Assembly (NCBI RefSeq): GCF_900116645.1
Contig: NZ_FPBO01000057.1
Span: 1 to 32,818 of the forward strand
Source: Pseudoduganella namucuonensis
GTDB taxonomy: Bacteria; Pseudomonadota; Gammaproteobacteria; Burkholderiales; Burkholderiaceae_D
Direction: 5' to 3'
Length of the DNA: 32,818 nucleotides
Below, in pieces: positions 32,643 through 32,818 of this stretch. A model generated the notes under the pieces. That model searched no databases and was not told where the DNA came from. It was given only the letters and a program-made list of their open reading frames with translations. How positions within the stretch are numbered: position 1 is the first letter of the stretch; every line of letters begins with the position of its first letter. The translations under genes and the position numbers were made by a program.

Positions 32643-32818
32643 ATGAGCACACGCATTCATCCGCAGGCCCGCACAACGCCGAAAATCCGCCAGGAGATCA
32701 AAGCCTCCGGCTTGACCGCCCACGAGGCGGCAAAGGTGTTCAACATCACCAAGGCGACCGCCGCCAAGTGGCTCAAGCGCGATGACGTGCAAGACCGTTC
32801 GCATCGGGCCCACACGCT
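32643..32818 (+). CDS. IS481-type transposase, 3' partial
   Basis: 58 residues are visible before the window ends: MSTRIHPQARTTPKIRQEIK, then a helix-turn-helix (LTAHEAAKVFNITKATAAKWL) and KRDDVQDRSHRAHTL. This matches the N-terminal HTH of IS481-family transposases, including the DRSHxxH stretch that leads into the catalytic core. It differs from the two DD35E copies to the left, so it is a separate element. Whether it is intact cannot be seen. Confidence 0.82.
   Translation, partial: MSTRIHPQARTTPKIRQEIKASGLTAHEAAKVFNITKATAAKWLKRDDVQDRSHRAHT

Overview
The window comes from a GC-rich bacterium. Signal-peptide, TonB-like, DMT-transporter and beta-oxidation genes suggest a Gram-negative, probably a proteobacterium and possibly a betaproteobacterium; this placement is inference, since no rRNA or marker gene is present. 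There are three zones.

Zone 1 (nt 2-23339, all + strand) is the distal part of an operon for a phage-tail-like extracellular contractile injection system (eCIS, the Afp/PVC/MAC class). Genes overlap or are separated by at most 48 nt. Recognisable parts are a gp25-type baseplate wedge protein, a baseplate J protein, a tail-protein-I-like baseplate protein with a long N-terminal extension, and an AAA+ ATPase of the eCIS (Afp15-like) type. Between and after these are proteins of unknown role: one with a strongly hydrophobic hairpin, one ending in a conserved-looking DLDPGW motif, an Ala-rich coiled-coil protein, and two proteins sharing an N-terminal module. The last gene encodes a 2356-residue protein made of two diverged copies of one architecture: eCIS core (DUF4157) domain, HNH-like segment, then a long beta-rich repeat region. 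Sheath, tube and spike genes are not visible and presumably lie to the left of the window.

Zone 2 (nt 23344-26654, - strand) is ordinary chromosomal content: a TonB-like single-pass protein, an EamA/DMT transporter, a crotonase with the acidic residues of a delta3,5-delta2,4-dienoyl-CoA isomerase, and a periplasmic SBP_bac_3-type solute-binding protein.

Zone 3 (nt 26655-32818) is a decaying accessory island. Two near-identical DD35E transposase units (one frameshifted, one intact) alternate with two toxin-tip/immunity cassettes on the opposite strand, both tips frameshifted and truncated. A hairpin-bearing repeat of about 100-150 bp, six copies in all, lies between each immunity gene and its neighbouring transposase, and again upstream of the second tip. 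The first tip is joined to an Rhs/YD-repeat remnant. The tips and immunity genes are much more AT-rich than the rest. The window ends inside an IS481-type transposase. The most notable items are the duplicated eCIS-core/HNH-like protein and the repeated tip-immunity-hairpin-transposase arrangement.
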